A stretch of 64,000 bases of DNA from Bog-756 sp963769905 (GCA_963769905.1 CAVYNG010000002.1:1364001-1428000), one strand, 5' to 3'. Shown: positions 49,364 through 58,276, counted from the stretch's first letter. Notes: generated by a model from the sequence alone, not told the origin. Made by a program: numbers and translations.

Positions 49364-50476
49364 CTAACCGCGGGCCAGCGCACCCGCCTTGTCGGACAGG
49401 GACTTCATGAGCTCGTCGAAGGAGGCGCGGAACGAGGCGACCCCCTCCTTCTCGAGCACCTCGGCCACGTCGGCCATGTCGATACCGGCCGCGGCGAGCC
49501 GGTCGAGGTGCGCGCTCGCCTGGTCGACTCCGCTGTCGACGGTGCGCGCGACCGTGCCGTGATCGAGGAAGTCGGCGATCGTCCCGTCGGGCATGGTGTT
49601 CACGGTGTCGGGTCCGATGAGCGTGTCGACGTAGGCGAGGTCCGGATAGGCGGGATTCTTGGTGGAGGTCGAGGCCCACAGGGGGCGCTGGACCCTCGCG
49701 CCACGTGCCGCCAAGGCATCCCAACGCGGCCCGGAGAAGCGTTCCACGAAGAGCGCGTAGGCCAACTTGGCCTGTGCCACTGCCGCCTTTCCTCGCAGGT
49801 CGAGGAGGCCGGCGTCGGAGGAGGACGCCGCGTCGAGGCGTCGGTCCACCTCGGTGTCGACTCTGCTGACGAAGAAGGACGCGACGCTCGCCACCGGGGA
49901 GAGGTCCGTCGCACCGGCGGCGACCAGTTGCTCGAGCCCGGAGAGGTACGCCTCGACGACCTCGTCGTAGCGGGCGATGCTGAACACGAGCGTGACGTTG
50001 ATGCTCTTCCCCTCGCCGATCATCTGGCGGATCGCCGGTACTCCTTCGGCCGTGGCGGGGATCTTGACGAAGAGATTCGGCCGGTCGATCCTCGCGTGCA
50101 GCGAGCGGGCCTCCTCGACGGTGCCGGCGGTGTCGTGCGCGAGTCCGGGAGCAACCTCGACCGAGACGAACCCGTCGCCGCCGCCGGAGGAGTCGTAGAG
50201 GGGTCGCAGGAGCGCGAGCGCGGCGGTGACGTCGTCGATCACCAGGTCCCAGTAGACGTCCTCGATGGACACCGACCCTGCGAGCCTGCGGAACTCGTCG
50301 TCGTAGGTGTCCTGACCGGAGATCGCCTTGGCGAAGATGGTGGGATTCGAGGTCACGCCGCGGATGCCCTTGGCCACCAGATCGGCGAGGGTCCCGTCCT
50401 CCAGCCAGTCGCGCCGCAGGTTGTCGAGCCATGGGCTCTGGCCCTGGCGCTCGTAGAGATCGTGCAACTTGGTCAC
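49364..50476 (-). CDS. tal: transaldolase
   Basis: A 370-residue class I transaldolase of the long actinobacterial/cyanobacterial type. GVTSNPTIFAKAI is the N-terminal signature and K in NLFVKIPATAEG is the Schiff-base lysine; SVASFFVSRVDTEVD and PLWASTSTKNPAYPD are further conserved blocks. It moves dihydroxyacetone units between sugar phosphates. GAAAGGAG lies 4 nt before the GTG. It sits between tkt and gnd with short gaps. Confidence 0.97.
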   Translation of the reverse strand: MTKLHDLYERQGQSPWLDNLRRDWLEDGTLADLVAKGIRGVTSNPTIFAKAISGQDTYDDEFRRLAGSVSIEDVYWDLVIDDVTAALALLRPLYDSSGGGDGFVSVEVAPGLAHDTAGTVEEARSLHARIDRPNLFVKIPATAEGVPAIRQMIGEGKSINVTLVFSIARYDEVVEAYLSGLEQLVAAGATDLSPVASVASFFVSRVDTEVDRRLDAASSSDAGLLDLRGKAAVAQAKLAYALFVERFSGPRWDALAARGARVQRPLWASTSTKNPAYPDLAYVDTLIGPDTVNTMPDGTIADFLDHGTVARTVDSGVDQASAHLDRLAAAGIDMADVAEVLEKEGVASFRASFDELMKSLSDKAGALARG

Positions 50477-50551
50477 GGCGCTCCTTTCGTCGAAGCTCCG
50501 ACGGGCCGGTCTGCCGCTCGCGCGGTCGGGCCTCGCCGGCTCACCGGGTGG

Positions 50552-52570
50552 TCATCGCGGGTGCTCGGCGAGCAGGGTGCGCGCCCGCTCCACGACGTGA
50601 CCCGGGTCGAAGCCGAATTCGTCCAATACCCGCTCACCGGGCGCGGACGCACCGAAGTGGTCGATGCCGACGCTCGCGTCCGCGTAGCGCTCCCACCCGA
50701 ACGCGGTGGCCGCCTCGACCGAGAGCCGCGGCACGCCGGCGGGGAGGACCCGTTCCCGGTAGGAGGGAGCCTGCTCCGCGAACAACTCCCACGAGGGAAA
50801 GGACACGACCCGTACCGGGGTGCCGGTCGCTTCGAGCAGGTCGGCCGCCTCGAGACAGACGTGGACCTCGCTGCCGGTGCCGACGAGCACGAGCTCGGGG
50901 TCACGCCCCTCCGGGTCGCGGAGCACGTAGGCCCCTCGGGGAACCCCTTCCGCGGCTCGCTCGACGGTCTCCTCGAGGACCGGGATGGACTGGCGGGAGA
51001 GGATCAGGGCCGTCGGCCCCTCGTGGTCGACGGCGATGCGCCACGCCTGGGCGGTCTCGTTCGCGTCGGCCGGCCGGATGACCCGCAAGTTGGGCATGGC
51101 CCGCACCGCGGCGAGCTGCTCGATCGGCTGGTGGGTCGGTCCGTCCTGGCCGAGGCCGATCGAGTCGTGTGTCCACGAGTAGACGACGTGCACGTTGGAG
51201 ACGGCCGCCACACGCACCGCGCCGCGCATGTAGTCCGAGAAGACGAAGAAGGTGCCACCGACCGGGAGGATCCCTCCGTGCGCGGCCATCCCGGTCATCA
51301 CCGCGGCCATCGCGTGCTCGCGGATGCCGTAGTGGACGAGGTCGCCGCCCGGCTCCGAGGCCGACTGGGCGATCGCGCCGTCCATCGCCATCCCGGTGTT
51401 GCCGGTCAAGTCCGCGCTGCCCGGCATGAGACCAGGGATGACCTCGCCGGTCGCGTCGAGACAGGCCTTCACCGCGCGGCGGGTGGCGAGCGGCCCGTCG
51501 TCGGGACCGAAAGTGGGCAGCTTCGCCTCCCAACCGGGCAAGCCGTGGCCGGCTTGGGCGGCGCGCCAGCGGGCCTTGTCGCCGGTCCAGCGCGAGAAGC
51601 GCTCGACCCACTCGGCATGGACTCGCTGACCGCGCGGGATGCAGGTCCGGTAGAGCTCGAGCACCTCGTCGGGCACCCAGAAGGTCTCGCCGGGCGGGAG
51701 ACCGAGGATCGCCTTGGTCTCCCGGATCTCCTCTTCGGGAAAAGGGTCCCCGTGCGCCTTGGCGGTGTCGGTCAGGTGGGGCGACGGATAGCCGATGTGG
51801 CTCCGGAGGATGATCAACGAGGGCCGGTCGTCGACCGCCTTGGCCCGGTCGAGCGCCCCCTCGAGCGCCGCGAGGTCGTTGGCGGACTCCCCGAGGTCCT
51901 CGACCGACCAGCCGTAGGCGGTGAAGCGCCCCGCCACGTCGTCGGAGTAGGCCAGCTCGGTCGGGCCGTCGATGGTGATGTGGTTGTTGTCGTAGACGTA
52001 GACCAGACGGCCGAGACCGAGGTGCCCGGCGAGGGACGCGGCCTCGTGGGAGATCCCCTCCTCGAGGCAGCCGTCCCCTGCGATCGCATAGGTGTGGTGG
52101 TCGCACACCTCCGGCGAGAAGTTGGTGCGCAACCACCGCTCGGCGATCCCCATCCCGACCCCGTCCGCGAACCCCTGTCCGAGGGGACCGGTGGTGACCT
52201 CGACCCCGAAGGTCTGGTGGAGCTCGGGATGCCCGGGCGTCTTCGATCCCCACTGGCGGAACGCGCGGAGGTCGTCGAGCGTGAGCCCGTAGCCGGTGAG
52301 GTACAGCATGGAGTAGAGCAGGATCGAGGCGTGGCCGTTCGACAGCACGAACCGGTCGCGGTCGGGCCAGAGCGGGTCGGACGGATCGTGGTGCATGACC
52401 CGGGTGAACAGCACGTGGGCGAGAGGGGCGAGCGCCATCGCGGTGCCGGGGTGGCCCGAATCGGCCGCCCGTGGGGCATCCATCGCCAGGCCTCGGACGA
52501 CGTTGATGCCGAGCTGCTCGAGATCGGAGGGGGCTTCCGCCGCGGCGGAGGACGAGGGCGACTCGCTCAT
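50552..52570 (-). CDS. tkt: transketolase
   Basis: A 672-residue TPP-dependent transketolase. It has GHPGTAMALAPLAHVLF, the TPP motif GDGCLEEGISHEAASLAGH with DNNHITIDGPT, and in the second half YGIREHAMAAVMTGMAAHGG and THDSIGLGQDGPTHQP. It is the first gene of tkt-tal-gnd-zwf-pgl-fbiC-LOG. The ATG 52570 has TAGGGT 7 nt upstream and no Shine-Dalgarno, so the operon message probably begins at or near the start codon. Confidence 0.97.
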   Translation of the reverse strand: MSESPSSSAAAEAPSDLEQLGINVVRGLAMDAPRAADSGHPGTAMALAPLAHVLFTRVMHHDPSDPLWPDRDRFVLSNGHASILLYSMLYLTGYGLTLDDLRAFRQWGSKTPGHPELHQTFGVEVTTGPLGQGFADGVGMGIAERWLRTNFSPEVCDHHTYAIAGDGCLEEGISHEAASLAGHLGLGRLVYVYDNNHITIDGPTELAYSDDVAGRFTAYGWSVEDLGESANDLAALEGALDRAKAVDDRPSLIILRSHIGYPSPHLTDTAKAHGDPFPEEEIRETKAILGLPPGETFWVPDEVLELYRTCIPRGQRVHAEWVERFSRWTGDKARWRAAQAGHGLPGWEAKLPTFGPDDGPLATRRAVKACLDATGEVIPGLMPGSADLTGNTGMAMDGAIAQSASEPGGDLVHYGIREHAMAAVMTGMAAHGGILPVGGTFFVFSDYMRGAVRVAAVSNVHVVYSWTHDSIGLGQDGPTHQPIEQLAAVRAMPNLRVIRPADANETAQAWRIAVDHEGPTALILSRQSIPVLEETVERAAEGVPRGAYVLRDPEGRDPELVLVGTGSEVHVCLEAADLLEATGTPVRVVSFPSWELFAEQAPSYRERVLPAGVPRLSVEAATAFGWERYADASVGIDHFGASAPGERVLDEFGFDPGHVVERARTLLAEHPR

Positions 52571-52577
52571 CGCGGAA

Positions 52578-52583
52578 ACCCTA
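52578..52583 (-). promoter_or_regulatory. leaderless -10 of the tkt operon
   Basis: TAGGGT on the minus strand, 7 nt before the tkt ATG at 52570. Confidence 0.55.
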
Positions 52584-52620
52584 TCGGTCGAAGCCGGCGG
52601 CGGTGACACCGCCGGCGCGC

Positions 52621-53778
52621 TCAACGTTCGCGGAACAGGGCGATCGAGGAGGAGAAGCTGTGAAGGAAATTGCTCCCACCGACCGGCCCGATCTCACCGG
52701 CTGCGAAGAAGCCCCCGAGTGGCGCGGTACCCACCTCGCGCTCGAAGGTGAGGACGTCGTGGTGTGCAGTGTCGAACATCCTCGAGCCCCGCCCGTTGCA
52801 CGAGAACATCAGCGCCGCGGACGCCTGACGCCCGCGGAGCAGGATCTCGAGATCGCGATGGGCCGAGTGCGCGTCGCGCAGGTGGAAGCGGATGGTGGCG
52901 CCGAGCGGCACCCGGTCGTTGACCGCGACGGCTCCGCTCGACCGGTCGACGCCGACCACGTTGCGCACAAGGAAGTCGGCGGGCCCCGGCTCGCTGATCC
53001 GATCGTCGACGAGCCGGCCGACGAAGAGACCGTTCGCCTCGATGCCCGCGACGTCGAGCGGCTCGAGGCTGTCCTTGATCTCGTCGACCATGCGCTCCAT
53101 GGCCGGCTTCCCCGCGATCTCGTAGATGATGTTGCGGTCCGATCGGGTGACGGTGAGCAGCCGTCCGTAGGGCCGGCAACCCTGGGAGAGCACCGTCTCG
53201 ACCGTGACTCCGGAGCCGATGAGGACCGCGGTGGCACCCTTCGCGACCACGCGGTCTCCGACGACCAGCCGGCTCGCACCCGGCCCGCGCCCGGCCGAAG
53301 CGTTGCCACCGACGACCGGCACGCCCGGCAGTCGTTCCGCGAACCAGGCGAGGAACTCCTCGGTGGGGAAGGTGAACGGGTCGCCGATGAGGACCAGCGC
53401 GCGCGGCTCGAGACCGATCTGGTCCGGCCAGCCCTCGAAGTGCCATTCGTCGTCGGAGAGGCGGACCGCGGTCAGGGACAGCTGGAGGAGCGGCCCGACA
53501 CGTCCGGCCCAGACGCTGAGCGCCGGCGTCTCTTCGACCTCGGCGCCCCGCCCGAGGACGGACTCGGCCGCGCACCCGACGATCGCGAGCGGATGGAGGA
53601 CGGCCTCGAGTGTCGCCGCGATGTCCTCGAGCGCGCCGGCGTGCGGCCGGGTCGCGTTGACCACGACCAGATCGGGTCGGTCGCCGATCGACTCGAGTAC
53701 CGAACCGGCGACCTCGCCCGTCGCCTGGGCGGCGATCGGGTGCTCGGACAGTGCGCTGGCGAAGGCCGGCTCGGCCAT
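52621..53778 (-). CDS. FIST N/C domain sensor-type protein
   Basis: A 385-residue protein with FIST_N (~30-210; IVGCAAESVLG, WAERLP-like WFAERLPGVPVVGGNASAG) and FIST_C (~220-380; FLVRNVVGVDRSSGAVAVNDRV, ALMFSCNGRGSRMF, GGFFAAGEIGPVGGSNFLHSFSSS). FIST domains are presumed small-ligand sensors, possibly for amino acids. No signalling output domain is attached. Divergent from the hotdog gene at 53830; TCTACT lies 6 nt before the ATG but does not fit TANNNT. Confidence 0.88.
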   Translation of the reverse strand: MAEPAFASALSEHPIAAQATGEVAGSVLESIGDRPDLVVVNATRPHAGALEDIAATLEAVLHPLAIVGCAAESVLGRGAEVEETPALSVWAGRVGPLLQLSLTAVRLSDDEWHFEGWPDQIGLEPRALVLIGDPFTFPTEEFLAWFAERLPGVPVVGGNASAGRGPGASRLVVGDRVVAKGATAVLIGSGVTVETVLSQGCRPYGRLLTVTRSDRNIIYEIAGKPAMERMVDEIKDSLEPLDVAGIEANGLFVGRLVDDRISEPGPADFLVRNVVGVDRSSGAVAVNDRVPLGATIRFHLRDAHSAHRDLEILLRGRQASAALMFSCNGRGSRMFDTAHHDVLTFEREVGTAPLGGFFAAGEIGPVGGSNFLHSFSSSIALFRER

Positions 53779-53817
53779 CCCACCAGTAGACCACCACTCC
53801 CGACGGGCGACCGGAGG

Positions 53818-53823
53818 TAGCGT
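53818..53823 (+). promoter_or_regulatory. leaderless -10 of the PaaI hotdog gene
   Basis: TAGCGT, 6 nt before the ATG at 53830. Confidence 0.5.
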
Positions 53824-53829
53824 CGGACC

Positions 53830-54240
53830 ATGGCCGAGCGGCGGATCCAGGTCCCCGCCAATTGCGAGCTCACCCTCGGCATGCGGTGTGTGGACAAGTC
53901 GGTGCCGGGTCGCACGGTCTGGCAGATGCGGGCGGACGAGCGCTTCGCGAACCCGACCGGCATCGTCCAAGGGGGGTTCGTCGGCGCGATGGCAGATTCC
54001 GCGATGGGCTCGGCGGTGATCACCTCGGCGAGTGCGACGAAGCGCCGTGTGTTCGCGGTCAACCTCGAGATGAAGACGACGTTCTTGGCGGTCGCCCGCG
54101 TCGGCACCCTGCTCGAATGCACGGCTTCGGTACTCTCGGGCGGATCGCGGGTCGCCTTCGCCGAGGCGGAGGTCGTCGACGACGGGGGGGCGATCGTGGC
54201 GCGTGCCAGTTCCACCTACCTGTTGACCGATCGAGAGTGA
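53830..54240 (+). CDS. PaaI family hotdog thioesterase
   Basis: A 136-residue hotdog thioesterase. NPTGIVQGGFVGAMADSAMG corresponds to the HGG/D active-site segment (here QGG), followed by FAVNLEMKTTFLAVARVGTLLECTA. Replacement of the usual His by Gln may alter catalysis. It probably acts on an acyl-CoA. TAGCGT stands 6 nt before the ATG, so likely leaderless. Confidence 0.85.
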   Translation: MAERRIQVPANCELTLGMRCVDKSVPGRTVWQMRADERFANPTGIVQGGFVGAMADSAMGSAVITSASATKRRVFAVNLEMKTTFLAVARVGTLLECTASVLSGGSRVAFAEAEVVDDGGAIVARASSTYLLTDRE

Positions 54241-54263
54241 GCGCTCCTCCCGGCAGGGCTGCC

Positions 54264-54269
54264 TATAGT
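54264..54269 (+). promoter_or_regulatory. candidate -10 for the small-membrane-protein/trmI operon
   Basis: TATAGT is the most AT-rich hexamer in the 127-bp gap before the GTG at 54368, giving a leader of about 95 nt that ends in GAAGGAGG. Confidence 0.45.
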
Positions 54270-54367
54270 TGTGCGGTTCGATCGTCACCGACGGTTGCGA
54301 TCGGCCCGGACCGCTCGACCGGTCGCCGTCCGGGCAGACGGGTGCTCGAGAAAGGCGAAGGAGGATC

Positions 54368-54730
54368 GTGACACCAGCCCGCAGTGGCCGCGCGAAAGGA
54401 CTCGCCGGGCTTCGAGCGACGGGCGGCGAGACCGTCCAGCTGGTCCTCGACTACGTCAAGCAGGAGACCCTCGACCCGCTCAAGGGACTGGGACGGTTCC
54501 TCCTCTTCGGCGTGGCCGGCTCGGTCTGCCTCTCGCTCGGGTTGGTCGTGCTCGCGATCGCCTTGCTGCGAGTGCTCCAGGGCGAGACCGGTACCACCTT
54601 CGCCGGCAACCTTTCCTGGGTCCCCTACCTGATCTGCACCTTCGCGGTGGTGGGGGTGGCCGCGCTCGCGGTGTGGTCGATCAGCCGGGGTCAGGGCCGC
54701 CCGTCGCGCAACGAGGAGGGCGAGGCATGA
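54368..54730 (+). CDS. two-helix membrane protein, holin/DUF1469-like
   Basis: A 120-residue protein: a basic N-terminus, an amphipathic LVLDYVKQETLDPLKGLGRFLLFG, and two transmembrane helices (VCLSLGLVVLAIALLRVL; PYLICTFAVVGVAALAVW). The layout recalls phage-holin-like/DUF1469 proteins common in actinobacteria, with unknown role. GAAGGAGG precedes the GTG by 3 nt. Its stop overlaps the next ATG (ATGA). Confidence 0.7.
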   Translation: MTPARSGRAKGLAGLRATGGETVQLVLDYVKQETLDPLKGLGRFLLFGVAGSVCLSLGLVVLAIALLRVLQGETGTTFAGNLSWVPYLICTFAVVGVAALAVWSISRGQGRPSRNEEGEA

Positions 54731-54939
54731 CCACCCAGCAGGGGCCGATCACCCGCGACCAGATCGAGGCCAAGTTCCGTGAGCTGACCGGTGATGTCGA
54801 CGAAGAGCTCACGTCCGCCCGTTCGCAGGCGGTCACCGTGGCGCTCGCGGTCGGCGTCGCCCTCGTCGCGGTGATCTTCCTCGTCGGCCGGCGCAGCGGT
54901 CGCCGGCGATCGGCGGTGGTCGAGGTCCGACGGATCTGA
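54727..54939 (+). CDS. small single-pass membrane protein
   Basis: A 70-residue protein with an acidic N-terminal half (ITRDQIEAKFRELTGDVDEEL), one transmembrane helix (AVTVALAVGVALVAVIFLVG) and a very basic tail (RRSGRRRSAV). Not recognised. Its ATG overlaps the preceding stop by 4 bp and the next gene starts 3 bp after it, so the three small proteins are probably made together. Confidence 0.7.
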   Translation: MTTQQGPITRDQIEAKFRELTGDVDEELTSARSQAVTVALAVGVALVAVIFLVGRRSGRRRSAVVEVRRI

Positions 54940-54942
54940 TCC

Positions 54943-55155
54943 GTGGAATCGATCCTGCACTTTCTCCAAGTGAAGGCCTTCGGCCGCGGGCTGCGCGGCT
55001 ACCACACCGCGTGGATCGTCGTCGGTGTGGCCATCTGGATGCTCAACCGCGCCCGCAACCAGAACGACGTGATCTACCGCACGCGGCTCAAACCGGGCGA
55101 GCGTCTGCTCATCCGGACCGGGGCGACGCCCTCCTCCGACTCCGACGGCAGCTGA
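54943..55155 (+). CDS. small membrane protein, third of the trio
   Basis: A 70-residue protein with a short N-terminal region, one hydrophobic helix (YHTAWIVVGVAIWMLNRA) and a polar tail (TRLKPGERLLIRTG). It is not recognised, although the same short form upstream of trmI is something I would expect to be lineage-conserved. The stop is 4 bp before the trmI GTG. Confidence 0.65.
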   Translation: MESILHFLQVKAFGRGLRGYHTAWIVVGVAIWMLNRARNQNDVIYRTRLKPGERLLIRTGATPSSDSDGS

Positions 55156-55159
55156 CCGG

Positions 55160-55966
55160 GTGGGTGGCGCCGAGGAGCGGAGCTTCCTCGCCGACGGCGA
55201 CCGAGTGCTGCTGATCGACGCCAAGGACCGGCGCTACCTGCTCACGCTCCGCGCCACCACGTCGTTCCACACCCACGCCGGGATCATCCGCCACGACGAC
55301 CTGATCGGACGCCCGGAGGGATCCTCGGTCGCCGCCAGCACCGGACGGCAATTCGTTGCGGTCCGGCCGACTCTCTCGGACGTGATCTTGAAGATGCCGA
55401 GGGGGGCGCAGGTCATCTACCCGAAGGATCTCGGGTCGATCCTGATGGAAGCCGACGTCGGGCCGGGCATGCGTGTGCTCGAGTCGGGCGTCGGGTCGGG
55501 CGCCCTCTCGATGGCGCTGCTGCGGGCGGGCGCGGAGGTTCTCGGTTACGAGCTGCGAGAGGACTTCGCCGCGCGCGCACGCCGCAACGTGGCAGACCTG
55601 CTCGGCGAGGGCGCCCCGTACCGGGTGGAGATCCGCGACGTCTACGACGGGATCGCGGCTCGAGGCCTCGACCGGATCCTCCTCGACGTCCCCGAGCCGT
55701 GGCGGGTGCTCGGTCATGCGGCCGCGGCGATGCGGTCGGGTGGGATCCTCTGCGTCTACCTGCCGACCATCAACCAGACGTCCGAGCTGCGTTCGGCGCT
55801 CGAGCTCAGCGCGTTCGGGCTTCCCCGCACGCTCGAGGTCCTCCAGCGCACCTGGCACATCGAACCGCGCTCGGTGCGTCCGGACCATCGGATGGTCGGG
55901 CACACCGGGTTCCTGACGACGGCCCGGCTGCTCCTGCGGGAGAGCGAGGCACCACGCGGCCGATGA
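55160..55966 (+). CDS. trmI: tRNA (adenine(58)-N1)-methyltransferase TrmI
   Basis: A 268-residue SAM-dependent enzyme methylating A58 in the tRNA T-loop. An N-terminal beta domain (FLADGDRVLLIDAKDRRYLLTL) precedes PKDLGSILMEADVGPGMRVLESGVGSGALSMAL, the SAM-binding motif I, and ILLDVPEPWRVLGHA with the catalytic Asp. In mycobacteria the same gene (Rv2118c) adjoins the proteasome ATPase gene, as here. GTG start, part of the operon beginning at 54368. Confidence 0.93.
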   Translation: MGGAEERSFLADGDRVLLIDAKDRRYLLTLRATTSFHTHAGIIRHDDLIGRPEGSSVAASTGRQFVAVRPTLSDVILKMPRGAQVIYPKDLGSILMEADVGPGMRVLESGVGSGALSMALLRAGAEVLGYELREDFAARARRNVADLLGEGAPYRVEIRDVYDGIAARGLDRILLDVPEPWRVLGHAAAAMRSGGILCVYLPTINQTSELRSALELSAFGLPRTLEVLQRTWHIEPRSVRPDHRMVGHTGFLTTARLLLRESEAPRGR

Positions 55967-55990
55967 CCGGAGGAAGAGCGGACCGGTGGG

Positions 55991-56227
55991 TCAGCCCTGT
56001 TCGATGAAGATGCATTCGCCGGGACACTCCTCGGCGGCCTCGACGGCGGCGTCCTCCAAATCCTCGGGGACCGCGGCCATCCCCGCCGAGCCGCCCGGTT
56101 CGTTGCGGACGTCGGAGCCTTCTTTCACATAGGCGAGTCCGTCATCGAGCAGCGTGAAGACAGCGGGCGCGATTTCCTCACAGAGTCCGTCGCCGGTGCA
56201 GAGATCCTGGTCGATCCAGACCTTCAT
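55991..56227 (-). CDS. ferredoxin, probably 3Fe-4S type
   Basis: A 78-residue ferredoxin: VWIDQDLCTGDGLCEEIAPAVF with C10 and C16, and EECPGECIFIE with C68 and C72. Asp replaces the middle Cys of the first motif, typical of 3Fe-4S ferredoxins that serve actinobacterial cytochromes P450. About 35 residues between the motifs include VPEDLEDAAVEAA. AGGAG lies 11 nt before the ATG. It interrupts the trmI-mpa block on the opposite strand. Confidence 0.9.
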   Translation of the reverse strand: MKVWIDQDLCTGDGLCEEIAPAVFTLLDDGLAYVKEGSDVRNEPGGSAGMAAVPEDLEDAAVEAAEECPGECIFIEQG

Positions 56228-56432
56228 CAGTGATGTGACTCCTACGTTCGGTGCGGGCCCCCAGACGGCGCGTGCCGCTGCCGAGGGGTTCGTCCTCGGC
56301 CGGGACCGGTGCCGTCTCGGCCTCCCATCGTACCCGCGCGAGCCGCGAGACTAGCTGACGGTGTGTCAGATCGGCGAGCGCGGCCGGTCCGCGCCCTTCG
56401 GTGATGTGGCGCATCGTCGGCAAGGCGCCGGT

Positions 56433-56438
56433 GTAGGG
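56433..56438 (+). promoter_or_regulatory. candidate -10 of mpa
   Basis: TAGGGT lies 30 bp before the preferred mpa start, giving a short leader of about 24 nt, unlike the leaderless pattern seen at dop and pafA. Confidence 0.4.
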
Positions 56439-56468
56439 TCGCCACAGAGGTCACCGAATGCGAGGGAG

Positions 56469-58250
56469 GTGGTCGCGACGGCTGAGCACGACGAACGGGA
56501 CGGGCCACGGTCGGGGCGCGGTGCCGAAGTGGATCTCGAGTCGTTGAGGATCCGGGTGCACGCGGCGGAGGAAGAGGTCACCATCCTGCGCCGGCGTCTG
56601 CAGGAGAGCCCGCGTCGGGTCCAGGCGCTCGAGGAGAAGCTGCTCGAGACCAAGGGACAGCTGGCCCAGGCGATCTCACAGAACGAGAAGCTCACCTTCA
56701 CCCTCCAGACCGCGAAGGAGCATGTGGCGAACCTCCGCGAGGAGGTGGAGAAGCTCACCCAGCCGCCTGCGGCCTACGGCACCTTCCTCGGGTCCAACGA
56801 CGACGGCACCGTCGACGTCTTCTCGGGCGGGCGCAAGATGCGGGTGGCGCTCCACCCCGACATCGACCTCGACCACTTGGAGCGCGGCAACGAGGTCGTC
56901 CTCAACGAGTCGCTGAACGTCATTCTGGCCCGGAAGGGCGAGGGCTCCGGCGAGGTCGTCGTCCTGAAGGAGCTGCTCGACGAAGGCGCACGCGCCATCG
57001 TCTTCGGCCGTGCCGACGAGGAGCGGGTGGCGGAGCTCGCCGACTCCCTCCTCGGTGTCCGGCTCCGGGCAGGTGACACCGTCCTGATGGAGTCGCGCAC
57101 CGGACTGCTCACCGAGAAGCTCGACCGTCCCGAGGTCGAAGAGCTCGTCCTCGAGGAGGTCCCCGACGTCACCTATGCGGACGTCGGCGGTCTCGACGAG
57201 CAGATCGAGGCCATCACCGACGCGGTCGAGCTGCCGTACCTCCACCGGGAGCTCTACACCGAGCACCGGCTCCCGGCCCCGAAAGGGATCCTCCTCTACG
57301 GCCCGCCAGGGTGTGGGAAGACCCTCATCGCCAAGGCGGTGGCCAACTCGCTGGCGAAGAAGGTCGCCGAAGTCACCGGCAACACCAACGCTCGCAGCTA
57401 CTTCCTCAACATCAAGGGCCCGGAGCTCCTCAACAAGTACGTCGGCGAGACCGAACGTCAGATCCGGCTCGTCTTCCAACGCGCGCGAGAGAAGTCCGAG
57501 GAAGGCGTGCCGGTCATCGTCTTCTTCGACGAGATGGACTCCTTGTTCCGCACCCGTGGGACCGGCATCAGCTCGGACATGGAGTCGACCATCGTCCCCC
57601 AGCTGCTCGCCGAGATCGACGGTGTCGAGACGTTGCGGGACGTGATCGTGATCGGGGCCTCGAACCGCGAGGACCTGATCGACCCGGCGATCCTGCGCCC
57701 CGGACGCCTCGACGTGAAGATCCGGATCGAGCGCCCGAACGAGACCGCGGCCGCGCAGATCTTCGCCCGCTACCTGACGCCGGACCTCCCGCTCGACGTG
57801 GGCGAGGTGCGGACCTTGGGCGGCGGCGACCCGGCCAAGGCCACCCAGGCGATGATCGAGTCCACCGTGTCGGAGATGTACCGCGAAGGGGACGAGAACC
57901 GCTTCCTCGAGGTCACCTATCAGAACGGCGACAAGGAGACGCTCTACTACCGCGACTTCTCGTCGGGTGCGATGATCGAGAACATCGTCCGGCGCGCCAA
58001 GAAGCTCGCGATCAAACGGGCCATCGCGGACGAGGGCAGGGGCATCCGGACCGAGGATCTGCTCGACTCGATCCGCCAGGAGTACAAGGAAAACGAGGAT
58101 CTTCCCAACACCACCAACCCCGACGACTGGGCGAAGATCTCGGGGAAGAAGGGGGAGCGGATCGTCTACATCCGCACCCTCGTCAACGACGAGGACGAGA
58201 CCAAGGGCGGGCGCTCCATCGAACGGGTGGGCACCGGTCAGTATCTCTGA
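56469..58250 (+). CDS. mpa: proteasome-associated ATPase (Mpa/ARC)
   Basis: A 593-residue AAA+ unfoldase that captures pupylated proteins and threads them into the 20S core. Residues ~20-97 form the Pup-binding coiled coil, followed by OB domains (FLGSNDDGTVDVFSGG), Walker A GPPGCGKT (278-285), Walker B VIVFFDEMD (349-357), and the C-terminal GQYL that docks in the proteasome alpha ring. The GTG start is not secure: GAGGGAG directly abuts it, and the next usable start is a GTG at 56528. Followed by dop, 26 bp away. Confidence 0.95.
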   Translation: MVATAEHDERDGPRSGRGAEVDLESLRIRVHAAEEEVTILRRRLQESPRRVQALEEKLLETKGQLAQAISQNEKLTFTLQTAKEHVANLREEVEKLTQPPAAYGTFLGSNDDGTVDVFSGGRKMRVALHPDIDLDHLERGNEVVLNESLNVILARKGEGSGEVVVLKELLDEGARAIVFGRADEERVAELADSLLGVRLRAGDTVLMESRTGLLTEKLDRPEVEELVLEEVPDVTYADVGGLDEQIEAITDAVELPYLHRELYTEHRLPAPKGILLYGPPGCGKTLIAKAVANSLAKKVAEVTGNTNARSYFLNIKGPELLNKYVGETERQIRLVFQRAREKSEEGVPVIVFFDEMDSLFRTRGTGISSDMESTIVPQLLAEIDGVETLRDVIVIGASNREDLIDPAILRPGRLDVKIRIERPNETAAAQIFARYLTPDLPLDVGEVRTLGGGDPAKATQAMIESTVSEMYREGDENRFLEVTYQNGDKETLYYRDFSSGAMIENIVRRAKKLAIKRAIADEGRGIRTEDLLDSIRQEYKENEDLPNTTNPDDWAKISGKKGERIVYIRTLVNDEDETKGGRSIERVGTGQYL

Positions 58251-58263
58251 GCAAAGTCCGGGA

Positions 58264-58269
58264 TAGGGT
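58264..58269 (+). promoter_or_regulatory. leaderless -10 of dop
   Basis: TAGGGT, 7 nt before the ATG at 58277. Confidence 0.55.
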
Positions 58270-58276
58270 CGGCTGC

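Noticed and set aside
49229..52606. A 1125-codon plus-strand frame opposite gnd, tal and tkt.
   Set aside because: It crosses three well-supported genes and their intergenic gaps; composition is that of a shadow frame.
53779..53790. Leaderless -10 for the FIST gene.
   Set aside because: TCTACT at 6 nt does not fit TANNNT, so I did not count it.
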